Shown here piece by piece: positions 36,575 through 46,260 of a DNA stretch of 55,511 nucleotides. Within the stretch, counting starts at the first letter, position 1, and every line of letters begins with the position of its first letter. The DNA is from JAVVTR01 sp036653535. Lineage in GTDB: Bacteria > Bacteroidota > Bacteroidia > Bacteroidales > P3. The position numbers and the translations under genes are program-made. The DNA lies in NCBI GenBank assembly GCA_036653535.1, contig JAVVTR010000014.1:1-55511 (forward strand). The letters are read 5' to 3'. Under the pieces are notes generated by a model. The model was given only the letters and a program-made list of their open reading frames with translations. It was not told the DNA's origin and did no database searches.

Positions 36575-38280
36575 CGTTCTACCTGCTCTATCTGCAAGGC
36601 GGGAATATCCAATTTATTTTTCTTTCGCAAGCCATTTAACTCGCCTGCCAATTTATTAGCAGAAGCCTCTTTTAATTTTGCCACTGTTTGTATTCCTACT
36701 TTTCTCAAAAAAGGAATCCACACCGACTCTATACCCAAAGCAACAAAGTCGGCATCCGAAGAAACTTCTTCTTTCTTTTCCGGACGCATTTGAGGGAAGA
36801 AAAGTACATCCTGAATAGAAGCAGAATTAGTCATAATCATAGATAAACGATCTATACCTATGCCCAATCCAGCGGTAGGAGGCATGCCAAATTCCAAAGC
36901 TCTTAGAAAATCCTCATCCAATATCATAGATTCCTCGTCCCCCCTTTTTCCTAATTCCAATTGTGCTTGGAAACGCTCCCTTTGGTCTACAGGATCATTG
37001 AGTTCCGAATAAGCATTACAAATCTCCTTACTATTACAAATAGCTTCAAAACGTTCTGTTAAACCAGCTTTGCTACGATGCTTCTTAGTAAGAGGCGACA
37101 TTTCAATAGGATAATCATATATAAACGTTGGCTGAATCAATTTTGCCTCACAGGTTTCTCCAAAAATTTCATCCACTAATTTTCCTTTCCCCATAGAATC
37201 ATCCACTGCAACCCCTACACGCTGTGCTGTTTGTTTTAATTCCGCCTCATCCATAGAAGAAACATCTATACCCGTAAAATGTTCTATAGCCTCATACATA
37301 GTATATCGCTTCCAAGGACGTTTAAAATCTATTAAATTTTCCCCTACCTGCACCTGCGCCTTACCATGTAAAGCTATTGCTACCGCTTCTACCATAGCTT
37401 CCACCAACTCCATCATCCATTCATAATCCTTGTATGCCACATAGAGTTCCATTTGTGTAAACTCTGGATTATGAAACCTATCCATGCCCTCATTTCTAAA
37501 ATCCTTAGAAAATTCAAATACGCCATCATATCCACCAACAATCAAACGCTTAAGATAAAGTTCATTGGCTATCCGCAAATACAAAGTGGTATCTAAGGTA
37601 TTGTGATAAGTCTTAAACGGACGAGCTGCAGCCCCCCCGTACAAAGGTTGTAAAATAGGAGTTTCTACCTCCAAATAGCCTTTTTCCGATAAGAACCGGC
37701 GCATAGTATTTACCAATTGGGTGCGTTTTATAAAGACTTCCCGCACCGATGGATTTACAATTAAATCTACATAACGTTGACGATACCGCTGTTCCGGATC
37801 CGTAAAAGCATCAAAAGTTTGACCGTCTTTTTCTTTAACAATAGGCAAAGGTCGAAGCGACTTGCTAAGCATAGTAAACGTTTTCACATGTATGCTAATT
37901 TCTCCCATTTGGGTAACAAATACGAAACCGCTAACTCCAATAATATCGCCTATATCGGTAAGCTTTTTAAAAACAGTATTATACAAAGACTTATCCTCTC
38001 CCTCGCATATTTCATCTCGTTTTATGTACAATTGTATACGACCGCTCGCATCTTGCAATTCCACAAAAGAAGCAGCTCCCATAATACGGCGACTCATCAT
38101 CCTCCCCGCAATACACACCTCTTTATACAAAGAAGAATCCTTAGGATATTTTTCCAAGATTTCTTTTGCCGTCACATTTACGTCAAAAGTAGGTGCGGGA
38201 TAAGGGCTAATACCCATCGTCTCCAATTCTTTCCTTGCTTGGCGACGAAAATTTTCCTGATCGGTAAGTTCCATATTCAT
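36559..38280 (-). CDS. lysS: Lysyl-tRNA synthetase, class II
   Basis: Charges tRNA-Lys. The N-terminal OB-fold anticodon-binding domain (about 50-150) includes IAGRMMSRRIMGAASFVELQ. Class II motif 2 is FSKDFRNEGMDRFHNPEFTQ, and motif 3 is GLGIGIDRLSMIMTNSASIQ. A C-terminal extension of about 70 residues with a helix-hairpin-helix look (FLRKVGIQTVAKLKEASANK) is typical of the Bacteroidetes form. The ATG at 38280 (MNMELTDQENFRRQ) is preferred; the frame opens at 38304, but the extra eight residues are not conserved in style. Length from 38280 is 573 residues. A candidate reverse -7 box (TATCTTTG, 38309-38302) lies 21 bp upstream, which also favours the shorter start. The 3' end carries a 17-bp tandem duplication. 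Confidence 0.95.
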   Translation of the reverse strand: MNMELTDQENFRRQARKELETMGISPYPAPTFDVNVTAKEILEKYPKDSSLYKEVCIAGRMMSRRIMGAASFVELQDASGRIQLYIKRDEICEGEDKSLYNTVFKKLTDIGDIIGVSGFVFVTQMGEISIHVKTFTMLSKSLRPLPIVKEKDGQTFDAFTDPEQRYRQRYVDLIVNPSVREVFIKRTQLVNTMRRFLSEKGYLEVETPILQPLYGGAAARPFKTYHNTLDTTLYLRIANELYLKRLIVGGYDGVFEFSKDFRNEGMDRFHNPEFTQMELYVAYKDYEWMMELVEAMVEAVAIALHGKAQVQVGENLIDFKRPWKRYTMYEAIEHFTGIDVSSMDEAELKQTAQRVGVAVDDSMGKGKLVDEIFGETCEAKLIQPTFIYDYPIEMSPLTKKHRSKAGLTERFEAICNSKEICNAYSELNDPVDQRERFQAQLELGKRGDEESMILDEDFLRALEFGMPPTAGLGIGIDRLSMIMTNSASIQDVLFFPQMRPEKKEEVSSDADFVALGIESVWIPFLRKVGIQTVAKLKEASANKLAGELNGLRKKNKLDIPALQIEQVERWMQD

Positions 38281-38421
38281 TGAATTCCTAAATTTTAGGA
38301 GCAAAGATAGTAAAATTGCATGAATTTCGTAATTTTGTACCCATATTGGGTGTAAGTAATATTTTGAATATAGATTATTTTAAAATCATTAAATCATCCC
38401 CAAAAGCAGCAAAACCATAGA

Positions 38422-39315
38422 GTGAAACATTGGATTAACAAGGGTAAGACCCTATACAAAAGAATTTTTACAAACGTAAGGCACAAGTACCGTTTAGTGG
38501 TTATGGATGAAAATTTCCATGAGAAACTTTCTTTACGTCTTTCTCGTCTGAACGTGCTCTTAAGTTTTGCGTTGGGCTGCTTTACCGTAGTAGGAATCAC
38601 CTTTATACTCCTTGTTTTCACCCCCATCCGACAAATTATTCCCGGTTATATACGCAACGATGTAGTAGAAACAGCCTACCAAAACCGAATGAGTATCGAC
38701 TCTCTCGAACAGATAGTAGATGCTCAAAGATTAATGCTACAAACCATACGTTTGGCCATAAGTGGAGAAATTCCTCTATCCGATGCCGAAGCCATTAAAG
38801 ACTCTTTAAAAGACTATTCCAATATAGAATACCGCATTAGTATGGCCGATTCTCTTCTTCGCAAAGAAGTAGAGAATTCAGACCAATATGCCGTAGTTGC
38901 CTCTAAAGTAGAGTCGAGGAATTCCAAGAACGCCTCCTTTTCCGACAATATTTTATTTTATCCCCCCTTGCAAGGTATAGTTATTAGAGATTTTGATCAT
39001 AAAAACAAGCATTTTGGCACAGACTTAGAAGGCGTTTCTAATGATGTTATAAAATCCACCTTAGACGGAAATGTGATTTTTACAGATTGGTCGCCCGATT
39101 GGGGCTACATTATTATAATACAGCACGAAAACAACTTAATATCGGTATATTCCTCCAATTCCGCTTTACTAAAGAAAAAAGGAGATTTTATAAAAGCAGG
39201 CGAAGCAATTGCCATTATCGGAACTTCTTCCGAACATCCGCATATTCCCTGTTTGCATTTTGAACTTTGGAGCAACGGAACCCCCGTCAATCCTAAAGAT
39301 TATATTACTTTATGA
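38422..39315 (+). CDS. M23-family peptidase (LytM domain), membrane-anchored
   Basis: This 297-residue protein has a basic cytoplasmic start (RHKYRLVVMDENFHEKLSLR), one transmembrane helix (about 49-70), a short coiled region and a LytM/M23 domain (about 170-297). The zinc ligands are in KHFGTDLEG (HxxxD) and in the final PCLHFELWSNG (HxH-like motif reduced to one His, Cys at the other place). GDFIKAGEAIAIIGTSSEHP is the usual strand before it. It should act on peptidoglycan in the periplasm, or as an activator of amidases if the altered HxH inactivates it. Its stop overlaps the dxr start by 4 nt (ATGA), and the order M23-dxr-rseP is read as one operon. Confidence 0.88.
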   Translation: MKHWINKGKTLYKRIFTNVRHKYRLVVMDENFHEKLSLRLSRLNVLLSFALGCFTVVGITFILLVFTPIRQIIPGYIRNDVVETAYQNRMSIDSLEQIVDAQRLMLQTIRLAISGEIPLSDAEAIKDSLKDYSNIEYRISMADSLLRKEVENSDQYAVVASKVESRNSKNASFSDNILFYPPLQGIVIRDFDHKNKHFGTDLEGVSNDVIKSTLDGNVIFTDWSPDWGYIIIIQHENNLISVYSSNSALLKKKGDFIKAGEAIAIIGTSSEHPHIPCLHFELWSNGTPVNPKDYITL

Positions 39316-40478
39316 TGAAAAAAAAGCGGATAGCCATTTTAGGTTCCACCGGATCCATAGGAACGCAAACTTTAGAAGTTGTTCGAGAACAATCTTCCTC
39401 TTTTGAGATAGAAATACTAACGGCACAAAATAATGCCGATCTTCTCATTCGTCAAGCCTTGGAATTCCATCCTAACGCCATTGTTATTGGTAACGAAACG
39501 CACTACCAAAAAGTAAAAGAGGCCATGCAAAATACCGATACTAAAGTATTTGCAGGAACCAATTCCCTATGTGAAGTGGTGGAATTTGAAGGAGTAGATA
39601 TAGTAGTTACCGCCCTTATGGGTTCTGTTGGCTTAGCCCCAACACTAAGGGCACTAAAATATAAAAAAATAGTAGCCTTAGCCAATAAAGAAACCTTAGT
39701 AATGGCAGGGGCCTTGGTACAAAAAACAGCCTTAGAAAACAACACGCCTGTTTATCCCATCGATTCGGAGCATTCGGCTATATTTCAATGTCTTATGGGA
39801 GAAACAGGAAACGAAATAGAACGCATTCTATTAACTGGATCTGGAGGCCCTTTTCGTGGAAAAAAGAAAAGCGAATTAGCCCATATTACTCCTATGCAAG
39901 CCTTAAAACACCCCACTTGGACCATGGGTGCAAAAATCACCATAGACTCCGCAAGTCTCATGAATAAAGGCCTTGAAATGATAGAAGCAAAATGGTTGTT
40001 TAATGTAGAACCCAAACAAATTGAAGTAGTCATACAACCGGAATCCATTGTTCACTCCTTAGTAGAATTTAGGGACGGATCCGTTAAAGCCCAATTAGGT
40101 TTGCCAAGCATGAAACTACCCATACAATTTGCCCTTACTTACCCTCATCGTTTCCCCAACACTTTCCCCCGACTTAATTTAAGCCGCATTGCTTGTTTAC
40201 ACTTTGAAGAAGCCGACACCGAAACCTTTCAAAATTTAGCCTTAGCCAAAGAAGCCTTAGAACAAGGCGGCAATACGCCTTGTATTCTCAATGCTGCTAA
40301 CGAAATAGTAGTAGATGCATTTTTAAAAGAAAAAATTTCGTTTTTGCAAATGTCGGATATTATTAGAGAATGTATGGCAAGCCTCGATTTTAAAAAAGAT
40401 CCAAATCTATCCGAACTCTTAGAAAGCGACCAAAACGCCCGAACTTTTGCCAAACAACTTATAGCCTTGTACCATTAA
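39312..40478 (+). CDS. dxr: 1-deoxy-D-xylulose 5-phosphate reductoisomerase
   Basis: A 388-residue NADPH-dependent enzyme of the non-mevalonate isoprenoid pathway that turns DXP into MEP. The Rossmann motif is AILGSTGSIGTQTLEVV. Metal and substrate residues are in PIDSEHSAIFQCL and in ILLTGSGGPFRGKKK. WTMGAKITIDSASLMNKGLE and the C-terminal ILNAANEIVVDAFL are family hallmarks. Two ATG codons are adjacent (39312 and 39315); the first overlaps the M23 stop by 4 nt and is the probable start. rseP follows after 48 bp, an association found in many bacteria. Confidence 0.97.
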   Translation: MMKKKRIAILGSTGSIGTQTLEVVREQSSSFEIEILTAQNNADLLIRQALEFHPNAIVIGNETHYQKVKEAMQNTDTKVFAGTNSLCEVVEFEGVDIVVTALMGSVGLAPTLRALKYKKIVALANKETLVMAGALVQKTALENNTPVYPIDSEHSAIFQCLMGETGNEIERILLTGSGGPFRGKKKSELAHITPMQALKHPTWTMGAKITIDSASLMNKGLEMIEAKWLFNVEPKQIEVVIQPESIVHSLVEFRDGSVKAQLGLPSMKLPIQFALTYPHRFPNTFPRLNLSRIACLHFEEADTETFQNLALAKEALEQGGNTPCILNAANEIVVDAFLKEKISFLQMSDIIRECMASLDFKKDPNLSELLESDQNARTFAKQLIALYH

Positions 40479-40526
40479 TTCCTTAATCCATTTAAAACAT
40501 TTCTTAACCCAAAAAAGTTTCACTCC

Positions 40527-41843
40527 ATGAACATTTTAATTATGATAGCTCAACTAATCTTGGGCTTATCGATCCTAATATTTTTTCACGAATTAGGCCA
40601 TTTTCTTGTGGCCCGCCTATTTGGCATTAGAGTAGATAAATTTTATCTTTTTTTTGATGCAGGAGGCTTCAAACTTTTTAGCTTTAAAAAAGGAGATACG
40701 GAATACGGCATAGGTTGGCTCCCCTTAGGAGGTTATTGTAAAATTGCAGGAATGATAGACGAGTCGTTAGACAAAGACGCTATGAAATCCGAACCTAAAC
40801 CATGGGAATATCGCAGCAAGCCAGCCTATCAAAGGTTTTTGGTTATTATTGCAGGGGTTACTATGAACTTAATAATAGGCATTTTTATTTTTGCTGCCCT
40901 ATTATTTCAGATGGAAAAAAATTATCTCCCCATATCCGAAGTGAACAAGCAAGGTATTTATGCCGGAGAAATAGCCAAAGAAGTGGGCTTTCAAGATGGA
41001 GATAAAATTTTAGAAGTAAACGGAAAAACGATAGAACGTTTCAAAGATGCTATCCCTATGAAAATTCTTTTAGGAGGCAATCTTACCATAGAAAGGGCCG
41101 GATTAAGGAAAACCATACTAATACCCGATTCCACCTACAAAAAAATGATACATCAATCTAATGGTCTACCTTTTTTGGATGCCGCCAATTACCCCCTAAT
41201 AGTAGATACTACTATTCCCAATTTTCCAGCAGAGAAAGCCGGACTTAAAAGCGGCGATAGAATATTAGCGGTAAACAATACAAAGGTGCCTACTTTTGGC
41301 TTTTTCCGTCAAAAGGTGAAAGAATTAAAAAACGACTCCATTCATTTGATAGTATTACGTCAATCCGACACCCTTTTGGTAAATTTAAAAAACGATTCTA
41401 CCGGATATATTGGTATTCTTTCCGTTCCTCCATACCAATACAAACACTACACCCTATCTAATTCTTTGTATTACGGCACCAAAGACGCTTTCGATCTTAT
41501 TATAACCAATGTAAAGGGATTGGGAAAAATTTTCACTGGTAAAGAAAAGGCCAGCGAATCTCTACAAGGGCCCATAGGCATAGCCACTATTTACGGACCA
41601 GTTTGGAATTGGGGACGCTTTTGGTACATCACCGGCATGATATCTTTAGTGCTCGCCTTTATGAATATACTTCCCATTCCCGGTTTAGATGGAGGCCATA
41701 TGGTTTTCACCCTCTACGAAATGATTAGCCGTCGCAAACCCAGTGATAACTTTTTAGAAAAATCGCAAATGGTAGGTATGGCGCTTCTTTTAGCCCTAAT
41801 GTTTTTTGCGATTGGAAACGACATTTTTCGACTGTTAAAATAA
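40527..41843 (+). CDS. rseP: RIP metalloprotease RseP (site-2 protease, M50B)
   Basis: The 438-residue inner-membrane zinc protease has HELGH in FFHELGHFLVARLFGI on the first helix and the second active-site motif NILPIPGLDGGHMVF near the C terminus. Two periplasmic PDZ-like modules lie between them (about 145-215, GFQDGDKILEVNGKTIE; about 225-300, AGLKSGDRILAVNNTKVP). In other bacteria it cuts anti-sigma factors inside the membrane and removes remnant signal peptides. The local target is unknown; no sigma/anti-sigma pair is in the window. It is the last gene of the M23-dxr-rseP operon and ends 22 bp before a terminator stem. Confidence 0.96.
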   Translation: MNILIMIAQLILGLSILIFFHELGHFLVARLFGIRVDKFYLFFDAGGFKLFSFKKGDTEYGIGWLPLGGYCKIAGMIDESLDKDAMKSEPKPWEYRSKPAYQRFLVIIAGVTMNLIIGIFIFAALLFQMEKNYLPISEVNKQGIYAGEIAKEVGFQDGDKILEVNGKTIERFKDAIPMKILLGGNLTIERAGLRKTILIPDSTYKKMIHQSNGLPFLDAANYPLIVDTTIPNFPAEKAGLKSGDRILAVNNTKVPTFGFFRQKVKELKNDSIHLIVLRQSDTLLVNLKNDSTGYIGILSVPPYQYKHYTLSNSLYYGTKDAFDLIITNVKGLGKIFTGKEKASESLQGPIGIATIYGPVWNWGRFWYITGMISLVLAFMNILPIPGLDGGHMVFTLYEMISRRKPSDNFLEKSQMVGMALLLALMFFAIGNDIFRLLK

Positions 41844-41864
41844 CGTTCTCTTAAACGAAGATAA

Positions 41865-41912
41865 AAAACCCGCCACAAAAGCCTCACATTAGAGGTCTAA
41901 ATGGTGGGTTTT
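41865..41912. terminator. Terminator after rseP, overlapping the hldD stop codon
   Basis: AAAACCCGCCA (41865-41875) pairs with TGGTGGGTTTT (41902-41912) with one G-T wobble. An inner CCTC/GAGG pairing adds stability. The right arm includes the first two bases of the hldD stop codon read from the other strand, so the convergent genes are packed around one hairpin. Confidence 0.85.
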
Positions 41913-42882
41913 ACATATATTCTCCTCGCATCAAATAATTTTGAATATAATCCTTTACCCCTACCTCCAAAGAAGTAAACTCCTTGGTATATCCAGCTTT
42001 GCGTACTTTTTGCATATCCGCTTGAGTAAAATATTGATATTTATCGCGAATATCCTCCGGAGTGTCTATATATTTTATTTTTTCTTCTTTTCCCATGGCT
42101 TTAAAGGTAGCTTGAACCAAATGCAGGAAAGCCCTTGCTTGCCCCGTACCTAAGTTATAAATTCCCGACTTGTCTTTTTGGGGATGTTCTACAAAATAAT
42201 ATAAAACCTCTACTACATCTTTTACGTAAACAAAATCACGACTTTGCATTCCATCTTTCACCTGCGCTCTATGCGAACGGAAAAGTTGCATTTCCCCACT
42301 TTGAAGAATTTGATTATAGGCATGCATAATTACCGAAGCCATTCGTCCCTTATGATATTCATTAGGCCCATACACATTGAAAAATTTGAACCCAGCCCAA
42401 AATGGAGGATATTCTTCTCCTTCTAAAACCCATTTATCGAAATCGTTCTTCGACTCCCCGTAAAGATTCAAAGGCTTTAATAAAGGTATATTTTCTTCCT
42501 TATCCAAATAGCCATACTCCCCAGCTCCATAAGTAGCAGCCGAAGAAGCGTAAATAAGAGGTATCTCGTATTGACTACAAGCTACAAACATTCTTTGTGA
42601 ATAATTTAAATTAAGTTCATTAAATATTTCCTTATTAACTTCTGTAGTATCAGTTCTTGCCCCCAAATGAATAACAAAATCCACTTGATCAAAATGTTTA
42701 ACCAACCACGAAAAAAAAGAATTTCTATCTACCAACGCTACATATTTTTTATTCTCATAATTGGCCTTTCGTTCTATACGACTAAAATCATCTACCAAAA
42801 CCAAATCGGAACGACCTTCCGCATTTAATTTAGCAATCATGCAAGAGGCTATAAAGCCTGCTGCCCCTGTTATTACTATCAT
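41911..42882 (-). CDS. hldD: ADP-L-glycero-D-manno-heptose 6-epimerase
   Basis: The 323-residue short-chain dehydrogenase makes ADP-L-glycero-D-manno-heptose for the LPS inner core. It has the NADP-binding motif ITGAAGFIASCM, the Ser region YASSAATYGAGEYGY and the Tyr-x3-Lys in LYGESKNDFDKWV. FKFFNVYGPNEYHKGRMAS and the C-terminal YFTQADMQKVRKAGY are characteristic of HldD/RfaD. It is the last gene of the reverse run folA, manA, antiporter, hldD, with 47 bp before it. Other heptose genes are not in the window. Confidence 0.95.
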   Translation of the reverse strand: MIVITGAAGFIASCMIAKLNAEGRSDLVLVDDFSRIERKANYENKKYVALVDRNSFFSWLVKHFDQVDFVIHLGARTDTTEVNKEIFNELNLNYSQRMFVACSQYEIPLIYASSAATYGAGEYGYLDKEENIPLLKPLNLYGESKNDFDKWVLEGEEYPPFWAGFKFFNVYGPNEYHKGRMASVIMHAYNQILQSGEMQLFRSHRAQVKDGMQSRDFVYVKDVVEVLYYFVEHPQKDKSGIYNLGTGQARAFLHLVQATFKAMGKEEKIKYIDTPEDIRDKYQYFTQADMQKVRKAGYTKEFTSLEVGVKDYIQNYLMRGEYM

Positions 42883-42929
42883 ATCTCTATATTATTTTAC
42901 GCTCTTTCCCTTTAAAATTATCTTCAAAT

Positions 42930-44513
42930 CTAATCTTTCTGCAAAGGGGTATTTTCCCTATTTACTTCTTCGAAAGCGTTTTTTGTTTTATTTTTTTCTT
43001 CGGAAAAATCTACAGTAGACTCCTTTTCCGTTTCATCCGTATCCAAATTCGTTTGCGAATCAATAATATCATTTACGTCCTTTATAGCATTAAAACTACT
43101 AGAAATGGTTTCTGCCGTAAGCAAAGGAAAATCAGACTTTTCTCTTTTCTCTCTTTTTTCCGCTTGTGCCGATAGAACGGAAGAAGCCGAACGTTCAAAA
43201 TAAGTATTTAATCCATCCTCCTGGCTTTCCTCCATTTTTTCCTTATCTGTTTTAAAAATAGTACCATCCCCTACCACCGACAATTCGGTTTTCTTTCCAT
43301 ATATCCACTCATATACCCGCCGTATTTTTTTTGACTTATCCACCAATAAAATCATAATAGAAACCCATGAAATAGAAAAAAGAATAACCGAATAGGTTAC
43401 ATTTTTAATAAACAAACCGTCGGGAATTCCCATAGCCACAGGCATTCCTGCCAATACCGCTGCAGCCAATCCCTTAGGGATCATCAAAGAGGTTATAGTT
43501 TTATCGAAAACCGAAGCTTTTTTTGGCGCAAAAAAACGAGTAATAAGTATACGAGCAAAAAATAATAAAAAGGTAATAATTAAACCAGCTATCACCGCTC
43601 TTAAATCGTTAAACTCTATAGAAACCCCTATATATACAAAGAAAACGGTTTTAAGCAAAAAAACGATTTCTCCAAAAAAGACCATTTCGGTTCTATTTAG
43701 TTTATGTCCTCTCCCCCCCATTATTTTCAATAGAAAAGCATTAGTAAAAGTATCTATATTAGCCATGGTAATACCAAATACTAAAGCGGCAATCGCCCCA
43801 CTATACCCTAATAAATCGGCTAATCCATAAATAATAAACACAAAAGCAGGAGTAGTAAAAATAGAATTTTGAAGTTTTCTAACCCGGGTGAGTAAGCGCG
43901 ACCATATTAAAGCCCCTGCAAAACCAAAAATTCCAGCCAGTACAAAAGACGAAAAAATATTTCCCAAAACTATTCCTACCTGAACCGTACCCAGATGAAC
44001 CGCCTGCAGGAAAGCTAAAGCCAAGACAATACACAACACATCCGTCGCAGCCGATTCTAATACCAATACCGTTCTACACTCTTCTCCCATTTGTAAATTC
44101 TTCACTAAAGGTATAACCACAGCCGAAGAGGTTCCCCCTAAGATAGCCCCAAGAGTAAGAGCACTTAAAAAGGACATATCAAAAAAATAGCCTACTAAAC
44201 TAATTAATAAAAGGGAAGCTACAAAGCAAGAGAGAGTGAGGTTCATAGTACTTTTCCAAGCCAAGCGCATCACCGACAAAGAAAGGGAGGTTCCTCCTTC
44301 GAAAAGAATAACTACCAAAGTTACCCCCACAAAAATAGGACCGCCCACCCCGAAATTTTTCACATCTACTAAGTGGAACAAAGGCCCAATAATTAAGCCA
44401 ATAAAAATAAGAAGCAATACGTCTGGAATTTTTTTCCGATTATATATAGAAGTAAATAAATGAGCTAAAAACACCAATAAACCGAAAAAGACCAAAGTTA
44501 AATCTACATTCAT
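42930..44513 (-). CDS. Cation:proton antiporter (Na+/H+ exchanger domain) with long charged cytoplasmic tail
   Basis: 527 residues. A polytopic Na_H_Exchanger domain (about 1-400) has around twelve membrane segments. LIFIGLIIGPLFHLVD is the usual start of helix 2, LGGTSSAVVIPLVKNLQMGE the substrate-path helix, and VLVLESAATDVLCIVLALAF the helix with an acidic pair near the ion site. From about residue 400 a hydrophilic tail runs to the end, with alternating acidic and basic patches (KREKREKSDFPLL, DSQTNLDTDETEKESTVDFS) and no recognised TrkA domain. It exchanges Na+ or K+ for H+ at the inner membrane; the ion cannot be assigned. It lies 65 bp downstream of manA. Confidence 0.88.
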   Translation of the reverse strand: MNVDLTLVFFGLLVFLAHLFTSIYNRKKIPDVLLLIFIGLIIGPLFHLVDVKNFGVGGPIFVGVTLVVILFEGGTSLSLSVMRLAWKSTMNLTLSCFVASLLLISLVGYFFDMSFLSALTLGAILGGTSSAVVIPLVKNLQMGEECRTVLVLESAATDVLCIVLALAFLQAVHLGTVQVGIVLGNIFSSFVLAGIFGFAGALIWSRLLTRVRKLQNSIFTTPAFVFIIYGLADLLGYSGAIAALVFGITMANIDTFTNAFLLKIMGGRGHKLNRTEMVFFGEIVFLLKTVFFVYIGVSIEFNDLRAVIAGLIITFLLFFARILITRFFAPKKASVFDKTITSLMIPKGLAAAVLAGMPVAMGIPDGLFIKNVTYSVILFSISWVSIMILLVDKSKKIRRVYEWIYGKKTELSVVGDGTIFKTDKEKMEESQEDGLNTYFERSASSVLSAQAEKREKREKSDFPLLTAETISSSFNAIKDVNDIIDSQTNLDTDETEKESTVDFSEEKNKTKNAFEEVNRENTPLQKD

Positions 44514-44578
44514 AGACAGTAGTATTTTTTAGGGAATTTTATAATTTCTTTTGCTTACGGTTCTATCAAATTATTTCT

Positions 44579-45601
44579 TCAAAGTATATAGGTTTCCAAA
44601 AGTTCACAACCCAAAGTATCTGGATAAAAAGCAAGCACATTACAGATAGCCGGAATAAGGACCAATTCGCCTTGACTTATCTCTACCACTTTACTATCGG
44701 CCTTCAATACCGCCTTCCCCTTCAGACAAAGATAAACCACAAAAGAATCTAATTCTGAAAAATCTTTTTCAATACCACTATCTAAACACAAATAATTTAC
44801 CTGAAAATAAGGTGTATTTAAAATTTCATTCGTTCTATTTTTTCCACGCCCATAGAGAATTCTACCAGCATCAACAATAGTATTAGCAAGCTCTTTAGAC
44901 AATTTATCTCCCTCAAAACGAAGGGCTTGTAAGGCTAATTCCGTATGTAATTCTCTACTTTTCCCTTCCGCATCTTTTCTATTCCAATCGTAAATTCGGT
45001 AGGTTATATCCGAGCATTGCTGTATTTCGGCCAATAACAAACCTTTACCCAAAGCGTGAACGGTGCCAGCTGGAATATAAAACGCCCCCCCTTTTTCCAC
45101 CTTTTGCCTTAGCAATACCTTTTCCAAGTCTCCCTTTTCCAATGCTTTTAGATATTGCATTTGATTTATTTTCGGTTGGAACCCACAAATCAATTCTGCC
45201 CCTTTTTCCGCTTCCGCCATAAACCACATCTCGCTTTTTCCCAAACATTGATGTCTTTCCTTAGCCAAAGCATCATTAGGATGGACCTGGACCGATAAAT
45301 CCTGCTCGGCATCTATCCACTTAAAAAGCAAAGGGAACTGTAGTCCAAATTTTTGATAGTTTTTTTCGCCCACCAAATCGCCCATATACACTTCTACTAT
45401 CTCTACTAAGGTATTTCCCTCCAAAAAGCCATTAGCCACCACCGACTCCTCTTGATCTATTCCGGAAAGCATCCAAGCTTCTCCACAAGGAGAAATCCGA
45501 CCAAAATTCAAGCCCAAAGAGGTTTTAATGCGAGTTCCTCCCCATATTTTCTCTTTAAAAATAGGGATAAATTTAAGGGGATATAAGAGGTTATCGTCCA
45601 T
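44579..45601 (-). CDS. manA: Mannose-6-phosphate isomerase, class I
   Basis: The 340-residue cupin-fold zinc enzyme interconverts mannose 6-phosphate and fructose 6-phosphate, feeding GDP-mannose for surface glycans. Opening KFIPIFKEKIWGGTRI is typical. The zinc site is formed by the Gln/His of LSVQVHPNDALAKE, the Glu of GKSEMWFMAEA and the His of FYIPAGTVHALGKG. QQCSDITYRIYDWNRKD is the standard late motif. A second cupin half follows and ends with a short C terminus. It starts 25 bp after folA and is presumably co-transcribed. Confidence 0.95.
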   Translation of the reverse strand: MDDNLLYPLKFIPIFKEKIWGGTRIKTSLGLNFGRISPCGEAWMLSGIDQEESVVANGFLEGNTLVEIVEVYMGDLVGEKNYQKFGLQFPLLFKWIDAEQDLSVQVHPNDALAKERHQCLGKSEMWFMAEAEKGAELICGFQPKINQMQYLKALEKGDLEKVLLRQKVEKGGAFYIPAGTVHALGKGLLLAEIQQCSDITYRIYDWNRKDAEGKSRELHTELALQALRFEGDKLSKELANTIVDAGRILYGRGKNRTNEILNTPYFQVNYLCLDSGIEKDFSELDSFVVYLCLKGKAVLKADSKVVEISQGELVLIPAICNVLAFYPDTLGCELLETYIL

Positions 45602-45626
45602 GATCTACTTTTCTTTAATTGGATTG

Positions 45627-46136
45627 CTATGCTTCTTTTCGTGTGTACTCCAAGTATCTATATTGTAAATTGCTAAGTTTATCTACATTTAAATCTCCTT
45701 CCTTAGAAAGAGTCCAGCACTGGGGATCTAAATCTTCAAAAAAAGTATCCCCCTCCAAATGTACATATACTTTAGTAAGATAAACTTTTTGACAGTAGGG
45801 CAATAATTGCCGATAAATCTGCCCACCTCCTATCACAAAAGCCGTATCTTCTTTCTTTTGAGATAACTTTTTTAAGATCTCTTCCACAGAAGGAACAACC
45901 TCTACCGAAGGAATATCGGAAAACATACTCGAACTAAGTACCCAATGTTGGCGTTTGGGCAAAGCTCCGTTGGGGAAAGACTCGTAAGTATGTCGCCCCA
46001 TAATAATGGTATGACCTATAGTAAGGCTTTTAAAACGTTTCAAATCATCGGATATATGCCACAACAAATCGTTGTTTTTCCCTATAACTCCATTTTGCGC
46101 CACCGCCACCACCAAAGCCAAATTTTCAAATATCAT
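45627..46136 (-). CDS. folA: Dihydrofolate reductase
   Basis: 169 residues. NADPH-dependent reduction of dihydrofolate to tetrahydrofolate. Conserved elements in order: VVAVAQNGVIGKNNDLLWHI (substrate loop), SDDLKRFKSLTIGHTIIMGR (catalytic Asp and the cofactor-binding Arg), and FVIGGGQIYRQLLPY (glycine-rich NADPH loop). Length is normal. It is the first gene of the reverse run towards hldD. A reverse TATTTTTG box at 46214-46207 could be its -7 element, without a clear -33 partner. No thyA gene is adjacent, though the two are commonly neighbours. Confidence 0.96.
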   Translation of the reverse strand: MIFENLALVVAVAQNGVIGKNNDLLWHISDDLKRFKSLTIGHTIIMGRHTYESFPNGALPKRQHWVLSSSMFSDIPSVEVVPSVEEILKKLSQKKEDTAFVIGGGQIYRQLLPYCQKVYLTKVYVHLEGDTFFEDLDPQCWTLSKEGDLNVDKLSNLQYRYLEYTRKEA

Positions 46137-46260
46137 CTCTTTTCTATTGATTTTTATTCTCTAGGTCCTTTCTTTGACAGAATTTTTCTTTTTCACAAAG
46201 CTCTTGCAAAAATAAGCAATATTTTTAGGATAGCGGATATATAAGGTATCTTTTAGGTAT

